NCBI GenBank assembly: GCA_037176845.1
Contig: JAYKXP010000015.1
Coordinates: 62,001-126,000, forward strand
Direction of reading: 5' to 3'
Source: Paramarasmius palmivorus
Lineage: Eukaryota; Basidiomycota; Agaricomycetes; Agaricales; Marasmiaceae
Length of the DNA stretch: 64,000 bases
The translations under genes were made by a program, and so were the position numbers. The notes under the pieces were generated by a model. It saw only the letters and a program-made list of their open reading frames with translations, was not told the DNA's origin and ran no database searches. Position 1 is the first letter of the stretch, and each line of letters begins with the position of its first letter. Positions 47,301-59,522 of the stretch are shown in pieces.

Positions 47301-48902
47301 TAACGCCACCTTGATTATCTAGAACCCCTACGATACTCGTGCTCGTCCCGTGGGAGCAATGCGGGAGATGCACGATCATCACTTGACCAGGGATTGTCAA
47401 CACGACAGACGTCGCAAAAAACACGCGGGAGAAGTTGTAACCACCCGAGCGGTGTAGGGCTTGCCCCGTTACCTTGTAATGGGTATGTATTACTCTACAT
47501 GGACGGTAAAGTGACGGCGTTCTAACGATTCCCGCAAAATTCCTGTCAGGACGATATCACACTGGACGCCGCTTCGTCGCGATTCGCTGTCGGCTTTTCT
47601 GCGTAAACATTCCGACCTTTTACCTATCTAGAATCATTCTCGGCGCATCCTTGGCCTTCACCATTCATATAAACTTTATCTAGTAATATGCGAATCAAAC
47701 CCAAAGTTTTTTTTCTCATCTGTGGCGCAGCTTCGCCCAGCCCTTTCGTGTTGGTCGGTGCCCATAATGAGTAGCTTCACGACTTTGGTAGGCGCTCCGT
47801 GATCATCTCAAAACACTCGTTTTGCCGTCGAATTACGAGTCGGCCGTTTCACGTCGTCAGTAAGCACTCCATCTAGGCGTCGTTGATTCGTATCATCAAG
47901 TCATTTAGTTCTCGTTCGGATACCACATATACCGTATTCCCGCTGGCATCTGTCCGAGGAGCGTTATAATCCACTTGACTCTTACACGTAGTAGAAAATG
48001 ACATCTGGTCGGACTCGTAGGTATCTGTACTCCGGTTGAGAACCTGGTACGGATGTTCTATGGGGGTTTGGGAATACCGTCGATACATCATGCACCTAGT
48101 TGTGCGGGATGATGTTGTACTGTGGCATGGTTCAAAATGGGTGGAGTAGGGAGTTCGGACTGTGTGACGAATTTCATTTGCTCGTAAAAATAAGTGCCCG
48201 GTAGCTGCGCTTTGAGCGGAGAAGCGTCCTGTGAGGTTCTCGTCGAACGACAAAAGTATGGTTTATGTGCATGCGTCTTGGCAAAAATGAAGAATGAATC
48301 TTGAGGACTGTGTAATGGGCGCCTTCGTTCTTTGGGGTTGCCTTTTCTTATCTATATGGGGCGATATCATCAAATCCCCTGTAAACCTCAAGGCCAATCC
48401 TTAAGATGCTCACCGACATTCATCCTCGTCATCAAGCCAAAAAAGGTCAAACTTACGTGCTCGAATCATCAGAGGAAAGTAAAGAACATTCACATCGCAT
48501 GCAATCATCCAAGAGATTTACCCAACGGCCCAAAAGAACATCATGAAATTCATCAAGTCATATCTAAGAATAGTGAATAATGTAGGATCTAGTTATAGGT
48601 GAATCATAGGGTACTTCTTGATTGAGGAAGAGGGAGAGAGAATGTGAGGTAGTTCCAGGAAAATGAAATATGAAGAATAAAGAGGTCATCAAGATAAAAT
48701 AGAAAAGTACTGTACGTCGATTCGACCTAGTCCATGGTAGCTGTCAAGAATATCGTCCATAATCATTAATTATTTTCATGGAGGTGGCGGGTATCAAAAA
48801 TCCTATGCAATGTACAACCCCTCCGTTTTTGCATGCTGTATGCACGACGTATGTCGGGTATCGATATGTACAATCCCTGACGGAATGAGGAGGCAGATGA
48901 GT
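44398..48902. other. Gene-poor interval
   Basis: About 4.5 kb with no supported gene. The longest frame (minus, 47873-48253) does not begin with ATG and has no known domain. No repeats or transposon ends were recognised by eye; old degraded elements cannot be excluded. Confidence 0.4.
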
Positions 48903-49994
48903 TCAGAACGAGCCACGAGCAGCACTTGATGCTGGGACCATGGTGTTCCTTCTCTGCATGGGAGGCTGCCTCGAGGGACCTGCTGTCGGAGGCGGAGTTG
49001 GGCAACCCTTGGTAGCGGTGCCAGCATTCTTGGCCATAGGGACCATGTTGGAAGTAACCATGGTGTGTGCACGATGCCTGAGGATCGGTCTATAAAAAAT
49101 GGTGTTCAGTCCAGTTGTCAAAAGGAGGCGAAGAAAAAGAGGCACGCACGTCCCACATCTGACAAGGTCAATCAATCTCGTTCTCTTACTCGCTTCATTC
49201 ATCCATAGCCCTGAGCTCATGACGCCCCCTTTAAAGCCGACCCTTGCGGAGCCGTGAGAGGATAAGACAATCCTTTCCAGCCGGGGGTTCTCGCTGATGA
49301 TGAGGATAGCGTCATTCCATACGCTAGGCAACACGGTAGCGAAAGTGTGCAGGTGTGGCGCAGTGGCCAGCGCATGAGTAAGGGACGCAACCGGAGATTG
49401 TGCAGGGGCAGGGGCAATCGGGCTGGCCAACGGAGACTCGTCCGCCGACAGCTTGAAGCCAGCGTTGACGGTCGTCAAACCTGCTGGAGCCCATATGTCC
49501 TGAATGCACTCGGTAATGCCCAGAATAGTACCTCCAATCCCTGCGTGTGTCAGGTAAACGTTGGCAGCCTTGTGTAGAGTTAAATGTTGGATGGAAGGGA
49601 GCGTTTTGAGAGCATCACAAAACTCAGCGACGTCTTCATCCTCGGATACCGTGAGATGGACCTCGAGACTCTGAGTGAAACGGCAAAGACGAGTAATTTC
49701 GGCTGCGCAACTGCTAGGCGATGTAACGATGAGCTTCTTCACACATCTCGCCAGCTCAGGTTTCTCCTGCAACGTCTGCAACAACCTCTGTTCCCTCTCC
49801 CTGTTCTCGCCTCCTATTTGGATCGTGTGGTAGAGGTGTACGACGGCAATTCTGCAAAACGTTTTGGACACGACGAGTGGTGCTGGTCGATTGGGCTGTA
49901 CATGCCAGTCTGGTCTCGGCGATGCTCCTGGTCTGAGAGTGAATTCGAGGACACGTTCGAGTAATTCTTCTGGGAAATCGCTGAGGTGAATCAT
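48903..49994 (-). CDS. F-box-like / leucine-rich protein 2
   Basis: Predicted 343 residues; exons (minus) 49994-49150 and 49089-48903. The start at 49994 is chosen because MIHLSDFPEELLERVLEFTL is a standard F-box opening; the open frame upstream is unrelated. VSKTFCRIAVVHLYHTIQI completes the F-box-like region, and ELARCVKKLIVTSP, TQSLEVHLTV, LPSIQHLTLHKAA and NPRLERIVLSSHG are leucine-rich segments. After the single intron the last 60 residues change to a basic, Pro-rich tail (GPSRQPPMQRRN). It probably acts as a ubiquitin-ligase adaptor; the partner is unknown. Confidence 0.72.
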   Translation of the reverse strand: MIHLSDFPEELLERVLEFTLRPGASPRPDWHVQPNRPAPLVVSKTFCRIAVVHLYHTIQIGGENREREQRLLQTLQEKPELARCVKKLIVTSPSSCAAEITRLCRFTQSLEVHLTVSEDEDVAEFCDALKTLPSIQHLTLHKAANVYLTHAGIGGTILGITECIQDIWAPAGLTTVNAGFKLSADESPLASPIAPAPAQSPVASLTHALATAPHLHTFATVLPSVWNDAILIISENPRLERIVLSSHGSARVGFKGGVMSSGLWMNEASKRTRLIDLVRCGTCVPLFLRLLLTTGLNTIFYRPILRHRAHTMVTSNMVPMAKNAGTATKGCPTPPPTAGPSRQPPMQRRNTMVPASSAARGSF

Positions 49995-52900
49995 GTTGCT
50001 GTTGGTGATGATGGTCAGGAAGAAATGAACGGCGGTGGTTTGCGGGGGGCTTGAGGATCCAGAGTGAGCGGAGGCTAAATAAGAGGGACCTAAAGGAGTA
50101 TGTAATCGAGGACGAAAGAGGTAGATCAGAACCAATTCGCTGGCTTTACTGGGATACGTTACATTCTCACGCCTCTTGGAAACCGAATTACCGTTGGCCG
50201 AACCGAAACCTCCGCCGACAATCACTGCTTTCGACCTCGAGTAGAATGAATTACCTGCGATTGTCATTTTCATACAGCTGTCAGTCGGGTCCACAAAGAA
50301 TGAACGGGTGTCTTAGGAATAATGGCTTGGACAATTTTTGATTGTAAAGCTAAAAAGCGAGTCAACCAGTGAACAAAAAGGATCGTTCTCCCGCTGTTAC
50401 ACTGCACCGTTTGAAGCTTCGCATGCCGGGGACATCAAATATAAGTAGCCGACCCTTGTTCTGAGTCCTCGACCCGATGGGATCACCGATTTTCCCCAGT
50501 CAAAGGGTTGAGCGAAATTGGCATACAAGATGCATACCTATGACGGTAAGCCCTTCCGGCAAGCTATCTGTGTATGTACACCTCACCTCTCAAGAGCCCC
50601 CACCCCGATCAGAACCATCAGAAAGGCACGCACAGTTGTAAAGACTGCAACGTTTGTCTTTGAGAGGTGAACGTCCCCTTGCTCAACGTCGACACAGAAG
50701 ACAATAGTGACGACCGTACCTGTAAGAGGCTTCGCTGCCGAGTTTTCTACATAAAAAGACTCAGCATGCGGTCGAGTTTGATGTATTCAACGGCCTTTTG
50801 TCATGCGCTGTGGGTCCATCATTCCTCATGGTGGAAGCGATACTTTTTTGTCCGTTGTCCTGCGAATACTAGACATCAGAATGGAATCATCATTGCTATT
50901 GAGAAGAATCCCTTGAACCTGTGGATACTGGAACCTGCCACCTGCGAACTCTCGGTTGCTCGACGTCGATTATTCCCCAACTCGCTTCCCTGAAGGCTGA
51001 ATCGACGTAGCGGGCAAAGCCGAAGTACTTATCACGCTTATTATCCGCATGGATTACCGTGACACCCATTCGATGATTCATGCCCCTCATGTCCATTCCT
51101 CCTTGAAAATGCCATCATAGCACCGACATGCAAGCAGAATGAATAGAGAATGAACAGCGAAAGATTGTAACTGTTAAATCGCCGAACAACGTCGACAGAA
51201 AGCGACTCTGTCAATGGTAGGGTCGATTTAGTGCCAGACTAAACGACGCCACGGTAAATCATCAAGACTTACTTTACATATGTTGTACCCCGTTGCGTAT
51301 ACCCTTTTTTCCAGCAGCTGTCACACTGATGTCGCAATACAGCACAGCTGCTATGTACTGACCTCGACTCGATGCAGTACCCGACGTCCCCGCCAGTTGC
51401 GGCATGCCCTCATCATATTCATTTAGTGAAGGGACGAGGCCATCCTATGATTTCCGACGACGGCCAACGGGTATACTGGCTGAAAGTGCCTTAAGGACAG
51501 TCGAGTAGAATATACGATCAGAAAATCATCGACGTAGCGGAGAACAGGGGTTTCTTTACGAAAATGAAAGAAATGGTTCGACACTCGACGTAAGTTTGCC
51601 CATAGCAACCAAGTTCCCATATATCCCATTGTATGCATTCAACGACGAAGACTGTTGTAACCTCGGTGGCCTAGCACACAGGTAATTTAGTAAATGAAGG
51701 TGTTTCAGAGTAAAGTGGTGTACCTGTGTCGTGAAGTTGTCAAGCTCTGAACGTTGTCCACCAATCCTCGGCCAGAGTGGGGTCATGAGCACTACACCAT
51801 GCAGCTTGAATTACGACGAGGCTTTCCGGGTAGACCAGCGTTGGGATCGATATAGAATGAGTCGAGCCCTATATATGTAGTTCGCCGTTCGAGCCTTGAA
51901 GACATTAAACATTCTTTCAGAGCCTCTGGACCCAGTTTAGTACACAGGTGCCTTGTCCTTAGAACGTACTCAGTTCGCGATGAGGATGGCAGCATTAATA
52001 ATACGTACCTCGAGACTAGACTGGCCTAAACTTCTACCACCTTCACAGATGTCCGAGAATGCCACCTAAACGCCCACCACCACCAAACCTCCCATTTCCT
52101 CTAGTTGGAAAGGCGCAACACAGGGTTCCATTACATGAGCTGCTTTGTTGACTACTTCAGATACCACGGACTCTTCTTGATGTATTTCTTGCAGCTGGTA
52201 CTCAATCTCACAGCCTTGACATCAGATGGCATGCTCCGCATGGTGACAACGACTGAATTGAGGACGGGTTTCAGTATATGGGTCTGTGGCCTGTATGTCT
52301 ACAACAATGAACATTTATGGCAAAAGGTAAAGGGGTCAGCATACCATCAGCTGGGCCATCAGGATGCTGTTCCGGGGGGGCTTCTCGCCATGTTGAGTCC
52401 GACGATGGTGGTGGATTGGACAAGAGAACGAGCGTTTACAGGAAACGCCTGCCCCTGTCGGTTATTTTCCAAGTAGCCGATTCGCCTGGTGACGCGTCCA
52501 AGAATTTTTCCTCCTCCGAGTCCAACGTGGACAAGGTGCTTCAATCACCGCTCAGTCAAGTACTCACATCGGGGCGCTGAAGTGGAGAAAACTATCTGCT
52601 GTCGTATCCTTCTGGTGTACATGGGCTCGAGATGGGCTGCCTCGGCTTCAAGTCTTCGGGCGCTGTCACGGTCGTAGTCGGCAGGTCATCAACATGCTGC
52701 GGCCACCCTTGGCTTCCATTTCAGTGATTGAGTTCAGTTATAACTTGTTATTCGCCAACTGATGCATATGTTTTTCAACAACCATGGGAATCTATCACGT
52801 ATGCTATGACTCGAACAAAGGGTGTTGCAGCCAAGTACCCATCCCGTTGATCTCGCCATGTGTAGGACAAAGCTGAGCAGAGCGGCCATTTATGTCCTTC

Positions 52901-53108
52901 ATCTATATTCTGCAAGTCCACGATGCGACTATCTCGACACAGTGGCGCCCTTTGGAGTTGGTTTGGGTGATGGGATAATGATCTTCCCCCGGAAGCTGGG
53001 CACCGCCGAGGATCACATCATTTCTCTCGCAGTTTAGATTAGCGCGAGGGGCTGCTTTTAAAGTCCAACAAGACTCAGCGCTATCTCTTTCTTACCTACA
53101 CATTCACC
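49995..53108. other. Gene-poor interval
   Basis: About 3.1 kb. Several frames (minus 51423-51995, plus 52105-52476) were examined and none shows a domain, credible splice sites or a good start. The right end must hold the promoter of the Zn2Cys6 gene at 53109. Confidence 0.4.
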
Positions 53109-53763
53109 ATGGACCTGATCCCCAGTAGACCTCGCAAAAGAGCACACATTGCCTGCAAAGCGTGCAGGAAACGAAAGATCAAAGTAAGCAGAACGCTTTC
53201 TTATATCCTTCGACCTTGGATTGAATGCAATTTAGTGCAATGCACCGGAAGGCATCCCTCGCGGGGCCTGTGAAAGATGCAAGCAGAAGAATTGGCCTTG
53301 CGAGTACGTCTCTGTGGCGCACAGTAATTCGCCTTCTACCGCTGTCTCCGTGCAGATGTTCCACGTAAGCCCGAGCGCTTTCTAATGAAGAAAGTATCAC
53401 TAATATTTCACCACACTATTTCAGGATGGCACCGATTCAACTCAACCAGTGTCGTATGCGGCTTCATCTCATGATTCAGTGATTGGCCAGACATTAGGGG
53501 TGGAATCATCCTATACGTTCGACTCAGCCACACCTCTCTTACAACCCCAGAGCCGTCCCCCAACGCACTTCATCACTCCTGAGGAGTATTATTACCGCCA
53601 ATGCGGGGACGGATTCCAACGGACGATTTATCCTGAGGCCTCATTTGATCCCAGATTCCTTCCAACCTGGATACCAACAACGACGTACGAGGACCTATCC
53701 AACAATAACCATCGTCCTGTCATCCATCACGCACGGAATGCGTCCTACGTGGGACATGGATAG
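53109..53763 (+). CDS. Small Zn2Cys6 DNA-binding protein 2
   Basis: Predicted 180 residues; exons 53109-53183, 53236-53364, 53425-53763. The zinc cluster is complete: Cys16, 19, 26, 37, 40 and 47, within IACKACRKRKIKC and ACERCKQKNWPCEYVSV. As in the protein at 43633-44397, the first intron falls exactly before the third Cys and a second lies about 20-25 residues beyond the cluster, so the two are probably paralogues. The remainder is polar and low in hydrophobic content (FITPEEYYYRQCGDGF, FDPRFLPTWIPTTT). No middle homology domain is present. It likely binds DNA; possible partners include the adjacent alcohol dehydrogenase gene, but that is inference only. Confidence 0.88.
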
Positions 53764-53871
53764 CCTACCATGCTGCTCGACCCATCCATAAATGATACAC
53801 GTCCTAGAGTACAATCCCACTATTACTATTCATAGACCATCCATAATTAATTATTGATTGCGTATATTTCT

Positions 53872-55560
53872 TTAGGGGCTCCATTCGTCGACGCTCTTCA
53901 CGCTCGGACAGCCCGCAGCCGCATCAGGTTTGTCTGAGAACCTGGTCTCCACAAACACCTTTTCAACCCCATCCAGTCGTTTGTCAAAGGCAGCGTACAG
54001 CTTTGGCATATCCTCGAGCGGAGTACGATGCGTAATCATGAAGGTTGGGTCGAACTTGCCGGGTTTGATGTAGTCGCTGAGGATTTCTTCCCAGTATTTG
54101 TGAACCGGTGCTTGCCCATTGCCGATCAATCTTTTCATCATTAGCCATGCACAATGCCATGGCAGTAGTGAAAAAGAAGGACCCACCTTACACCCTTCTC
54201 CATCAGGGCACCCACATTAACGCCGTTGGCAAACGCACTGTATGCGGCTATGATACCACACCTTCCCATCTTCCGCACAGAGACTATCATCTCGTTGATA
54301 GTCTCTGGAACATCAGTCTCAAGCATAAGTGCTTTCTGCACCTTGTGTAAGACGGTCTTTGGTTCATGGAATGTTCCTGTTCAATTATGGGAATAAGAAC
54401 GGATATAGCATCCAATGTGTATACTCACCGCAATCAAGTGCGACGTCCAGGCCTCTCGGAACCAACTCATATATCCGCTTGGGAACATCCGGGAACTCAG
54501 TAAAATCTACAGTCTCGATACCGCTTTTTTCTCGAGCAAATGCGAGTCGTCGAGGGTCTTTGTCGATTCCAATGACTCTCTTGGCACCTTTAATCAAGGC
54601 CCAACGCGCTGCGCATTGGCCGATAGGACCCAGGCCCTGTAGTATTGTTCGGTGAGACAGCAGAAATGGATATATAAATTAGAACGTACCCAAATTCCGA
54701 CTACATCGCCTGGCTGTACGCCCGTATCGACAACGGAGTGATAACTCGTAGGTAATACGTCGGAGAGATAAAGAGCTTTCTCGTCGGACACGTCGGGTGG
54801 TATGGATAATAGATTGACATTTCCGAAGGGAACACGAACGTATTCAGCTTGACCACCGGGGAATCCCCCAGTGAAATGTGAGTAGCCGAAGAACCCGGCA
54901 TCACGTTGCCCATACATATAGTTCATCAACCTACAGATTGGCTCAATCCGACGAATGAATGTGATGTATACAAAACACCTACGATGAGTTGTTCGTTCGA
55001 TCACAGAAAGAGGAGAGCTTTTGTTGGCAGTACTCGCACTTTCCGCACGCGATCTGGAATGAAGCAACCACTCTTTGTCCAACCTGCAGGTTCTGGACAT
55101 TGGGTCCTATTTTATGAACCTTCCCCATGAACTAGAGCGTCAAAATCAGCACCTTCGCGGATAACTTCGACGAGGGGTATGCACCTCATGGCCAAGGATA
55201 TCACCCTTCTGAAGAGTCACTATTTCGCTATGGTATCTGTACCCCTAAGTCAGAATGCAGTTTACTGCGACCATAAATCACTCACAGATGCAGATCCGAT
55301 CCACATATCGTCGTTCCAGTGACTTGGACAATAACATCGTCTGGTTCAGTGATGTCAGGAACAGGCGCATCCACCATCCGTACATCCTCCTTTCCAAACC
55401 AAGCCAGAGCCCTCATAGTCTCTCCTCCGGGTGCATGTTTATATTCCGGGTGAATTTCAGTTGGGACTGTGCCCAATTGCTGCAACAAGATGATCAGTTC
55501 TCCATCGTTACAATCGAACCGTCGGCCTACCTCTTGGAATTTGTTCGCGGCTGCCTGCAT
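53872..55560 (-). CDS. Zinc-dependent alcohol dehydrogenase (MDR family)
   Basis: Predicted 440 residues; exons (minus) 55560-55531, 55479-55286, 55236-55185, 55131-54983, 54930-54690, 54636-54429, 54376-54187, 54130-53872. The first intron (51 bases) would be open if retained. Catalytic zinc ligands lie in TICGSDLHLYH and ILGHEF, the structural zinc loop is CGKCEYCQQKLSSLC with four Cys, and the NAD(P) fingerprint is GLGPIGQ. An insert (YMYGQRDAGFFGYSHFTGGF) and a long C terminus make it resemble the glutathione-independent formaldehyde dehydrogenase-like group rather than short yeast-type enzymes. It oxidises or reduces an alcohol/aldehyde pair; the substrate is not evident. Confidence 0.9.
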
Positions 55561-55972
55561 AGTGAATTTGTTGAAGTATGGCTTTTCAAGCACTAGATAC
55601 AAAGCGCCTTATAAACTCGCAAAGGATGGTTCCCTTTGTGAAGCTGGAGTAAACATGATGAAAGGTATGACGCGTAAAATGAGGATCACTCACGGTGGAA
55701 CAGATCCAAGCCCATGATGCAGGCGTGAGCATCATTATCGTCGTATGTTTTTTCCGGCTTAAGAGGCAGGGTCACTTGAACAGCTCGAATCGAACGTCGA
55801 GGTCGAACGCTTGAAAATTTGAGTGCGGCCTTGCACCGGTGCATGTGATGGTTGATGAAGAAAAATTGCCGGCGGCACTTAGTGTGCCGTCATTTCTGAC
55901 ACTCCATGGATGCAAAATCACGCTACAATGTACATAGTGAAAAACTACAGGCAGGGCCCAAAAATACATATG
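55561..55972. other. Intergenic
   Basis: About 410 bp upstream of the dehydrogenase gene and downstream of the membrane-protein gene. Nothing recognised. Confidence 0.5.
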
Positions 55973-57652
55973 CTACGTTATGGCTGGTTCTGACAAGGAG
56001 CAGTTCGATGTCGTTCTTCGTTGGCTTTTAATGCTCTTTCCCGGCGGAGGTACTTCAAGTTCTAATTCCTGTTCGATATCTGGGGGTTCAGTTATGTTCA
56101 CGCTGTTTCTGAAGCAGATACGGCTCGTATGGTGAACTTCTGGCGTAATCTCTCCCAGATCAGAAAGTTCTGCACGGATGGTTGCCACCGTGCTTTCGAC
56201 ATTCTCGACACTGATTCCGAGCCCGGTACGTACCACAATCAAGGTGGGTGCAATACCCTAGAGTAGTGTGCTGGTCAGCTTGATATCCCAGAATTGTTGA
56301 AATGGTAGACGTACAACAAATTGAATTATTGAATAAGCCATAACCTGCGCTATGAGATCCGCTGCAAGCCGGTTTCGGTTCGATTCATCTCTATCTCCGC
56401 CTTTGACCAGCATTGAGAGTAGCACTGCGCCATACAAAATGAGAGCAAAGGGGTAGAGCATCCCAGATTCGAGTCTGCAGGTCTGACATCAGTACCGAGG
56501 TCCACGCTCTGTAGTTGTATGGACTAACACTATGGCAATGATTGTCCTGTAGGTCCGTCTGACATGATTGCCCAGTAACCTTATAGCCTTGCGAGTGATG
56601 TAAAATATCCGTCCCGCTTTGAATGCTCGGAGTCAGTATATACAGCCGGAAAGACATGTCGGATGAACCGACCTATCATCAGCGTCAATAATGCATTGGC
56701 GAACATCGTGACGAAGAGGAACGAAATCAAGATTTGGGGCGGGCTTAGGGTGTAAAGAGACTTGTCACCGCCCAGTACCGGGTGTAGGGGATTGGCCTTC
56801 ACAGTGTCAACAATGGCGAGAGCTACGAACATCTTGATTACAAAGCGATTCACAAAGTATCTAGTGTGTGTACTCACCGTTACTCCCAAGGCAAAGGATT
56901 GTGGGTATTATAATAACTTTTATACGGGAGCCCCAGATACAATAGCATCTCCATATCTATACGCACGATGCGATAAATGCAAGATCTTTTATATGGGACA
57001 TCAGAAAATGCGTACCATGATAGCATCTCCTATTATACTTTTTTGACGGTCAGCATGGTCTCGAACTTACAGTGACGAGAGCACCAAGAAATCTTACTTT
57101 GCAATAATATACGATATGACCGCCGCGGCACCGGTAGCCCCACTGCGTGGAGGCACAGACGTTAGTCTATATAGCAGGACGTGCCTCATCTACATTCACT
57201 TACATCCTTTTCACTAGCCTCTCCTCAGAATTTTTGCCAGCTTCGATGCTGTTCGTGGGTGCCGATTCATGAAACATGAGCTCAGCGTAAGCAGCAGCAT
57301 TCATGGTGTTCGTTACAAGACCTATCGTGGCCAGAACGAAGAGAGCCGAAATTGCGAGGCAATGGATGATGTAGCGTTGCCGCTTCCGTTTCGTGAGGAA
57401 AAAAATACAGATCCCATACAGTATAGCGTAAGAACCTAGAAATGGAGTTGTTCAGTCGCAGACCAAGATTGAGGTTCTGGGTAGTGGCTCACCGTAGAGA
57501 AGAAACTGAACCTGAAAGTATCGCTTAGAATGCTATCACTTGCATGTCCAAAAACCACTCACTGCGACGGTAACGACTGGGATTGTGGTGAACTGTCGGA
57601 TACAATAGTCGGTGCCAACGACGTCACAACGCCATGGCGTCGATGACGACAT
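55973..57652 (-). CDS. Agaricomycete multi-pass membrane protein
   Basis: Predicted 389 residues. Exons (minus): 57652-57563, 57511-57493, 57435-57204, 57142-57098, 57037-57016, 56956-56878, 56822-56673, 56616-56529, 56474-56315, 56257-55973, summing to 390 codons. Hydrophobic segments include VQFLLYGSYAILYGICIFFL, IHCLAISALFVLATIGLVTN, AVISYIIANIIGDAIMIW, IKVIIIPTILCLG, ILISFLFVTMFANALLTLMI, GMLYPFALILYGAVLLSMLV and YSIIQFVGIAPTLIVV, giving about seven helices. IWRCYCIWGS in the middle and the membrane-proximal GIAPTLIVVRTGLG are typical of a large, unnamed fungal seven-helix family. The C-terminal 80 residues are polar and cytoplasmic-like. Exons of 19 and 22 bases were needed to keep helices intact. 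Function unknown. Confidence 0.78.
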
Positions 57653-58732
57653 GAACCTTCTCTAGCTGAAAGGATCCAGGGCTTGACTTAATCGTAGATG
57701 AGCTTATAGAAATCCAGGAGGAAAGATCGCTTGCCGTAGAGCAGGGAACTGTTCCGTCTCGAATAAACCTGGCTGAAACAAAAGGGGATAAAAGATGGAA
57801 AGCTTGTCCCTCACGCAAGGTTTATATACCATGTATGAACTGGGATCAACCCTGGTCGACTACATCAGACATCGACAATAAGTAATCAGACTCGGAGTCT
57901 CACCATTTGATGAAGCAGCTTTCTCCACGGACAGTAAGGGACAAGCATAGGTATTGAATTGAGTTCTTGACACAGTACGCCGCAAGCTACAAGAGATCTT
58001 ACACGTAGGCGCTTCCATCTATCATGATGGTGATAGCCGCTGATGTCAGTGTGTGCATATAAAGTCGAAGAATATTTACCTCTGCAGAGAATGTATCCAG
58101 GGACCAAGAGTAACAAGACAATTGGAATCAGGTGGTTGACAAGCAACAAGGAAAATTCACTCACAACTTTCAAGCTAAAAGAACGTATGGAGGATACGCA
58201 AGATTCCGTTGCAGGGTGTCCTTCCCCTTCCTTCCGTGCTACGCGCATGACATCTATCAAGCGTGCCGCTGAGACTTCAGGCGTTGGTCCAAATGGAAGT
58301 TATCAGTCTCCCAAAGGCTGTGGACCACTATCGGAGGGCCCTGACCAGGTGCGCAGCACAGTTTGATCAAAGGCGGAGTGTCCCACAATTTCTTCCAGTG
58401 ACCGAAGTGAGATTCTGAAAGGACTCAGAGTTATTGCCGAAATCACGACATGTGGAATGTTGCTTTTCGTTTCCGATATCCGTTAGATGATTGAAACAGA
58501 CAAGCGATGCCAACCACAGGAAGGAGACTTGAGGCTGCAAAGACAGGCATGGTGGAATAGAGCGAAGAGCCGTGGGAAGTAGTGGGAATATTGGTCGGCC
58601 ATGATCCGCGTGTCGCCCGACGGGGTCGATCGGAATATCACCTTTCCGTCTATAACAGTCATGCAGCTCTCAGCACTTTGGTTGTTACTACCATTGTCAT
58701 CGTCATCGATCTGATCTAGGAGTGTTTTCAAT
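57653..58732. other. Divergent intergenic region with possible gene remnants
   Basis: Roughly 1.1 kb between divergent start codons. On the minus strand there are hydrophobic or protein-like scraps, such as SLLLVNHLIPIVLLLLVPGY near 58130 and HFGHWKKLWDTPPLIKLCC near 58380, but no start, splice path or frame joins them. I treat them as noise or remnants. Confidence 0.35.
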
Positions 58733-59522
58733 ATGCCGAAGGGATTCCTCATCGTCTTCTCAGAACCGGGCAGTCAAGTCTCACTGGACGAATTCCAAGG
58801 TTAAATTATCTCTCTTCGTCCTAGAAAGCCGAGGCTGATTAAAATCGCAGATTGGTATAACAATGAACATGTACCTCTTCGACTCAACTATCTGCCCGAC
58901 TTCGAAACTGGTGCCCGATACTCTGCTCTGGATGGTCAGAAGCCAGGCTGGGTATCTCTCTATGAGGTTACCTCAGTCTCCATATTCAGTGATCCCAGCT
59001 ACACCCGTTTGCGGGAGAACAGAAGCCCTCGGGAGGTAGATTTGATTAAGAGGCTTGATCTGTTGGATAGGCGAACCTATGAGGCTTATTGGGATTCGGG
59101 AGAAGTGGAATCTAGCAAAAGTTGCTCATTAAAAGTCGGGCCAAATTCGACGAGTGTTGTGGTTACGCACGGGTTGGAGCTTGTGGGAGGGAAGACAGTC
59201 GATGCATGGATTGAGGAGGCACAGTTCAAGAATGTGGAAGGCTGGTTGCGCACACGAGTAGTTCGTTGCGTAGACAACCTCAAGACTGGGCTTACGGTTC
59301 CCAAATCGGCCGATGCACAGAAAGTGCCCGAATGGCATGTTGTACACGGTATGTCCCACCATGATTTTGCCTGGTTCTGAAACTCACGCCTGTGTTCTAG
59401 AACTGCTCGCACCTGTGGATAACATCAATTTAGGTTCTGAAGTAGTGGAAATGAGAACATGGAAGCTGTACAGGGCATATCCGAGCATTGCGCAGGGTAA
59501 TGTTCCACCAGCAGACAAGTAA
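58733..59522 (+). CDS. EthD-like dimeric alpha/beta-barrel protein
   Basis: Predicted 228 residues; exons 58733-58799, 58851-59348, 59401-59522, all phase 1, totalling 229 codons. MPKGFLIVFSEPGSQVSLDE leads into FQDWYNNEHVPLRLNYLPDF, the DWYxxEHxPxR-type motif of EthD/dimeric ferredoxin-like domains. GWVSLYEVTSVSIFSDPSY completes the first repeat. The C-terminal half (GKTVDAWIEEAQFKNVEGWL and AYPSIAQGNVPP) appears to be a second, weaker copy of the domain. Such proteins act as small cofactor-independent or heme-dependent enzymes in aromatic and alkyl-ether breakdown, or in polyketide cyclisation. The function here is unknown. Confidence 0.82.

Noticed and set aside
47873..48253. Minus-strand open frame of about 126 codons
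   Set aside because: The first codon is not ATG, and I found no upstream exon or family.
51423..51995. Two adjoining minus-strand frames that might be one gene
   Set aside because: They are separated by a stop without a usable intron, and neither shows a domain.
52105..52476. Plus-strand open frame of 123 codons
   Set aside because: Hydrophobic in part but without splice support or family similarity; the opposite strand is also partly open.
57886..58470. Protein-like scraps upstream of the EthD-like gene
   Set aside because: Hydrophobic and Trp-rich segments lie in different frames with no path that joins them.
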